From NCBI GenBank assembly GCA_001871755.1, contig MNXL01000153.1, positions 1 to 7,290 on the forward strand: a stretch of DNA of 7,290 nucleotides. Reading direction: 5' to 3'. The translations under genes and the position numbers were made by a program. Positions within the stretch are counted from its first letter, which is position 1. Each line of letters begins with the position of its first letter. Below, in pieces: positions 4,927-7,290 of the stretch. The notes beneath the pieces were generated by a model. That model did no database searches, was not told the DNA's origin, and saw only the letters and a program-made list of their open reading frames with translations. The stretch is from Anaerolineae bacterium CG2_30_64_16 (GTDB taxonomy: Bacteria > Chloroflexota > Anaerolineae > CG2-30-64-16).

Positions 4927-6693
4927 TTGAAACTACGAGAACATCTGGTCAGCTATACCGTTGGCCGACTGAAACCGTTGGCGTCCCTTTGCGGCTGCGG
5001 CTCGGTGACGCGCAAGGACGATCTGATCGCCTGTATCGCGCAGAGGATACTGATTCCCGAAGGCCAACGCCAGCAGTGGGAGCGGATGGATGAGCTGGCG
5101 CGCCACGCGCTGGCGCAGGCGGTCCACAGCGATGGCCGGTTCGACCCGGTCATATTTCAGGCCCGATATGGCCAACAACCGCCCCGTCCGAAATCGGGCT
5201 CCTACTGGAAGCCGATCTCGATCCCCCTGGATCTATTCATCTACGACGGCGTGATCCCGGACGATCTCCTGGCGGGCCTCGAAAGCTGGGCGCCCCGGCC
5301 GGAGCCGTTCAAGCTTGCAGGCCAGGCGGACGCGCCAGCGACGGTGCAGCAGGGCGGCTATCAGTACGAACTGCTCCGCGTCGACACCGAGCAGATTGGC
5401 CAGCAGGACCTGGCCGCGTTCTTGCGCCTGGTGGACCAGGGAGGCGTGCGGGTGTCCGCCACGACGGGGCAACCGACCGCCGCGGCGATTCAGAAGATCC
5501 TGGGAGTGCTGGCCCAAGGCGATTTCGCGGAGATGCCCGACGGTGCAGGGGCCAGGCAGGTGATCCGGCCGATCGGGTTGGTGATGTTTGCGGTGGGTGG
5601 CGGGCTGGCTGAGGTCCCGCGGGGCGCGACGAGCAGCGTGCTGTCTTTGACGGAGGCCGGGCGAGAGTGGCTGCGTCGCCAGGCGCCGGAGCTGCTGCTG
5701 GCCGCGTTCGAGCGCTGGGTCGCGTCGGACCGTTTCGACGAGATCAAGCGGGTCAGCGCGCTCCGCGGGCTGAACAGCCCCCACACCCACCTGACACCCC
5801 CATCTGTCCGCCGCGAGCGGATCACGGAGGCGCTGTCGTGGTGCCCGGCCGGGGTCTGGATTTCGGTGGAGGACCTGTTTCGGGCGATCAAAATCTGGCA
5901 ATTGGATTTCGACGTGGAGGTCGACAACGCGGGCAACCTCTACGTGGGCGCGGGCGGCTACTATCGTGACTACAGTTGGGGCGGCCGTGATGGCTACTGG
6001 CGCGTGGTCAAGGGGCTGTATATCCTGGCGGTGCTGTGGGAGCTTCTGGCGGCGATCGGCGCGGTGGACGTGCTCTATCTGCCGCCCGAGGACGCGAAGT
6101 ACAGCGCGGAAGTCTATACCTTCGACGATCTCTACTACAGCCTCTATGATGGCCTGTCGTACTTCAGGATCAACGACCTGGGCGCCTACCTGCTGGGCCA
6201 GCACGAGCACTACGGGCCGCCCCTCCAGGCCCGGCAGGCCTTCCTGTCCGTGGACGATGACCTGGTCGCGCACATCACCGCGGCTGAACTGGTGACCCAG
6301 GCGGACTTGATGCTTCTGGAAGCCGTTGCCACGCCGCTCGCCGACCACGGCTATCGCTTCGACCTGCCGCGTCTCCTCGACGCGCTGGAGGCGGGGCGTG
6401 ACCTGGAGGACGCGGTGCACCATCTGGCTGAATGGCACGTCGGCCCGCTGCCCGCGGCGCTGCCCGCGCTCTTCGCGGATGCGCAGTCTCGCGGCCAGGC
6501 GTTTGCGGCGCCGGTCGCGGCTCTGACCATCGAGGTCCGCGATGCCGAACTGGTCCAATTTGCGCTGGAGGACTCCAAGCTGAAGCGGATCTGCAAACTG
6601 GCCGGGGAGCGCACGCTCGTCATCCCGCGCAACCGGGAGCGGGCGTTTCGCAGCCGGTTGCGGGAGCTCGGCTACGTCGTGCCGAACGGCTGA
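4927..6693 (+). CDS. XPB/Ssl2-N-like 'helicase-associated' domain protein without helicase motor
   Basis: The 588-aa protein starts at TTG with MKLREHLVSY. Residues 1-42 form a short helical, SAP-like region (LREHLVSYTVGRLKPLASL.., then KDDLIACIAQRIL). YQYELLRVDTEQIGQQDLAAFLRLVDQGGVRVSATTGQPT (146-184) has the look of a winged-helix unit typical of the XPB/Ssl2 N-terminal (Helicase_C_3) family. WISVEDLFRAIKIWQLDF (311-328) is followed by an aromatic, Tyr-rich stretch (345-412). The C-terminus (LTIEVRDAELVQFALEDSKLKRICKL.., 533-558, then LRELGYVV at 578-585) matches the family's terminal module. No Walker A or DEAD-type motif is visible, so it is not itself a helicase. A DNA-binding or repair-accessory role is inferred. 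It stands 45 bp before the radical SAM gene. Confidence 0.65.
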   Translation: MKLREHLVSYTVGRLKPLASLCGCGSVTRKDDLIACIAQRILIPEGQRQQWERMDELARHALAQAVHSDGRFDPVIFQARYGQQPPRPKSGSYWKPISIPLDLFIYDGVIPDDLLAGLESWAPRPEPFKLAGQADAPATVQQGGYQYELLRVDTEQIGQQDLAAFLRLVDQGGVRVSATTGQPTAAAIQKILGVLAQGDFAEMPDGAGARQVIRPIGLVMFAVGGGLAEVPRGATSSVLSLTEAGREWLRRQAPELLLAAFERWVASDRFDEIKRVSALRGLNSPHTHLTPPSVRRERITEALSWCPAGVWISVEDLFRAIKIWQLDFDVEVDNAGNLYVGAGGYYRDYSWGGRDGYWRVVKGLYILAVLWELLAAIGAVDVLYLPPEDAKYSAEVYTFDDLYYSLYDGLSYFRINDLGAYLLGQHEHYGPPLQARQAFLSVDDDLVAHITAAELVTQADLMLLEAVATPLADHGYRFDLPRLLDALEAGRDLEDAVHHLAEWHVGPLPAALPALFADAQSRGQAFAAPVAALTIEVRDAELVQFALEDSKLKRICKLAGERTLVIPRNRERAFRSRLRELGYVVPNG

Positions 6694-6738
6694 GACGGGT
6701 CCCTTGGTCTGGATGAACTGGGCGAGTGCGGAAGAGGG

Positions 6739-7290
6739 ATGACGGTGGCGCCATTCGAACCGGCCTATCTCGCATTACTGAGAAGCGGCGAGCTGGCGCG
6801 GCGGGTGGCGGAGGCGTACGAGCATCTCGCGGCGTGCGACGTGTGTCCGCGCGGCTGCCTGGTGGACCGCCGCGCGGGTGAGCTGGGCGTCTGCAAGACG
6901 GGCGAGCGGGCCAGGGTCAGCAGTTTCGGCGCGCACCTGGGCGAGGAGGACCCGTTGCGCGGGTGGCGCGGCTCGGGCACGATCTTCTTTTCCCGCTGTA
7001 ACCTCCACTGCCAGTACTGTCAGAACGTAACTGCTCAGCCCAGTGAATCAAAGTCACTGTCTGAACTTGAAAAGCTCAGCGCCTGGGGGCGCCCTCAGCG
7101 GCTGACGGCCAGTGGCTGCGGCCACTTCTCAGCTTCAGACAGGGATTTCCAATCCCTGAGAGTGCGCCAGGCTGAGCAGTTACCTGCACATGGGCATAAA
7201 CTGCGTTTCTTCGAGTCCTGGAACATTGGCTATGTCACCCCTTCGCTGCACCCCTCGATGTACCCTTCGACAGGCCCTTTGATGAACTCA
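6739..7290 (+). CDS. 5' part of a COG1313/PflX-like radical SAM protein, interrupted after residue 96
   Basis: Residues 1-96 match the start of PflX-type (COG1313) radical SAM proteins: YLALLRSGELARRV (10-23), an N-terminal cysteine set C33-x2-C36-PRG-C40 and C52 in GELGVCK, SFGAHLGEEDPL (62-73), and GSGTIFFSRCNLHCQYCQN (78-96) with the [4Fe-4S]/SAM triad Cys87, Cys91 and Cys94. These proteins are thought to be activases related to pyruvate formate-lyase activating enzyme; the substrate is unknown. After Asn96 (7026) the family sequence stops and a 157-bp inserted element begins. The frame stays open to the window end, but those residues are not radical-SAM-like, and residues for the rest of the barrel are missing. 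The gene is therefore almost certainly non-functional here. GTG 6745 is an alternative start with better spacing from GAGGG (6734-6738). Confidence 0.8.
   Translation, partial: MTVAPFEPAYLALLRSGELARRVAEAYEHLAACDVCPRGCLVDRRAGELGVCKTGERARVSSFGAHLGEEDPLRGWRGSGTIFFSRCNLHCQYCQNVTAQPSESKSLSELEKLSAWGRPQRLTASGCGHFSASDRDFQSLRVRQAEQLPAHGHKLRFFESWNIGYVTPSLHPSMYPSTGPLMNS
7027..7183. mobile_element. 157-bp MITE-like element with 14-bp terminal inverted repeats
   Basis: It starts GTAACTGCTCAGCC (7027-7040) and ends with the exact reverse complement (7170-7183). Inside are hairpins CAGTGA/TCACTG (7041-7059), GCGCC/GGCGC (7079-7092), AGTGGC/GCCACT (7111-7126) and CAGGGATT/AATCCCTG (7140-7158), and a 7-bp stem GTCTGAA (7059-7065) with TTCAGAC (7134-7140). 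The subterminal segments 7041-7074 and 7158-7125 (reverse) are themselves imperfect inverted copies, with 25 of 34 bases the same. There is no transposase and no clear target-site duplication (GTCAGAAC left, CTGCACAT right). The GTAA end recalls IS66-type termini, but that is only a guess. Confidence 0.75.
7184..7290. other. unrecognised sequence beyond the inserted element
   Basis: It does not resume the radical SAM gene in any plus frame. The end (ACCCTTCGACAGGCC, 7261-7275) resembles short dispersed palindrome-type repeats containing CCCTTCGACAGGCTC that occur in many environmental genomes; this is from memory and weak. No gene is visible. Confidence 0.3.

Noticed and set aside
5233..6558. 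Long minus-strand open frame opposite the helicase-associated-type gene
   Set aside because: It is antisense to a gene with good domain structure; its His/Arg/Gln-rich translation is the usual mirror frame of GC-rich coding DNA.
7027..7290. Radical SAM protein continuing through 7290 as a functional gene
   Set aside because: The frame is open, but the residues after 96 are encoded by an element with terminal inverted repeats and hairpins and lack any of the family's later motifs.

Overview
The window is GC-rich, and every recognisable gene is bacterial. The gene types are a CoxG-like protein, a CoxM-like start, a pyrimidine-nucleoside phosphorylase, a large winged-helix protein of the XPB/Ssl2-N 'helicase-associated' type and a COG1313 radical SAM protein. 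Together with the style of the intergenic hairpins they suggest a Chloroflexota-like organism. That is an inference from gene content only; no rRNA or marker gene is present.

Layout. Positions 8-97 hold copy 1 (minus orientation) of a 90-bp foldback repeat. It is followed by three plus-strand genes: a xylose-isomerase-type TIM barrel (123-1157), a CoxG/SRPBCC protein (1267-1881) and a small cupin (1945-2325). The trio ends in a hairpin region with two alternative 14-bp stems (2317-2369). A fourth plus-strand gene then begins with a good ribosome binding site (start 2395), and its first residues look like a CoxM/XdhB FAD-binding subunit. After about 16 codons it runs into copy 2 of the repeat (2442-2531) and stops. 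Positions 2532-2894 carry hairpins but no convincing gene.

On the minus strand, 2895-4688 is one open frame joining a Phd/YefM-type antitoxin domain to a complete pyrimidine-nucleoside phosphorylase. It is driven by a full-consensus sigma-70 promoter (TTGACA-17-TATAAT), and a 9+9 palindromic operator lies over the expected transcription start. Copy 3 of the repeat (4815-4904) lies behind that promoter and just before the ribosome binding site of a large plus-strand gene (4927-6693). A COG1313/PflX-like radical SAM gene starts at 6739. Directly after its CxxxCxxC cluster motif it is broken by a 157-bp element with 14-bp perfect terminal inverted repeats and internal hairpins (7027-7183). The last 107 bases are not recognised.

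How the parts fit. The first three genes look like an operon, perhaps linked to a molybdenum-hydroxylase (Cox/Xdh-type) oxidation system whose FAD subunit begins just downstream and is cut off here. The antitoxin-phosphorylase frame, with its own promoter and operator, looks like an enzyme that could repress its own gene. Two different multi-hairpin elements sit at or inside gene breakpoints, so rearrangement at repeats, or assembly joins at repeats, is a main theme of the window.
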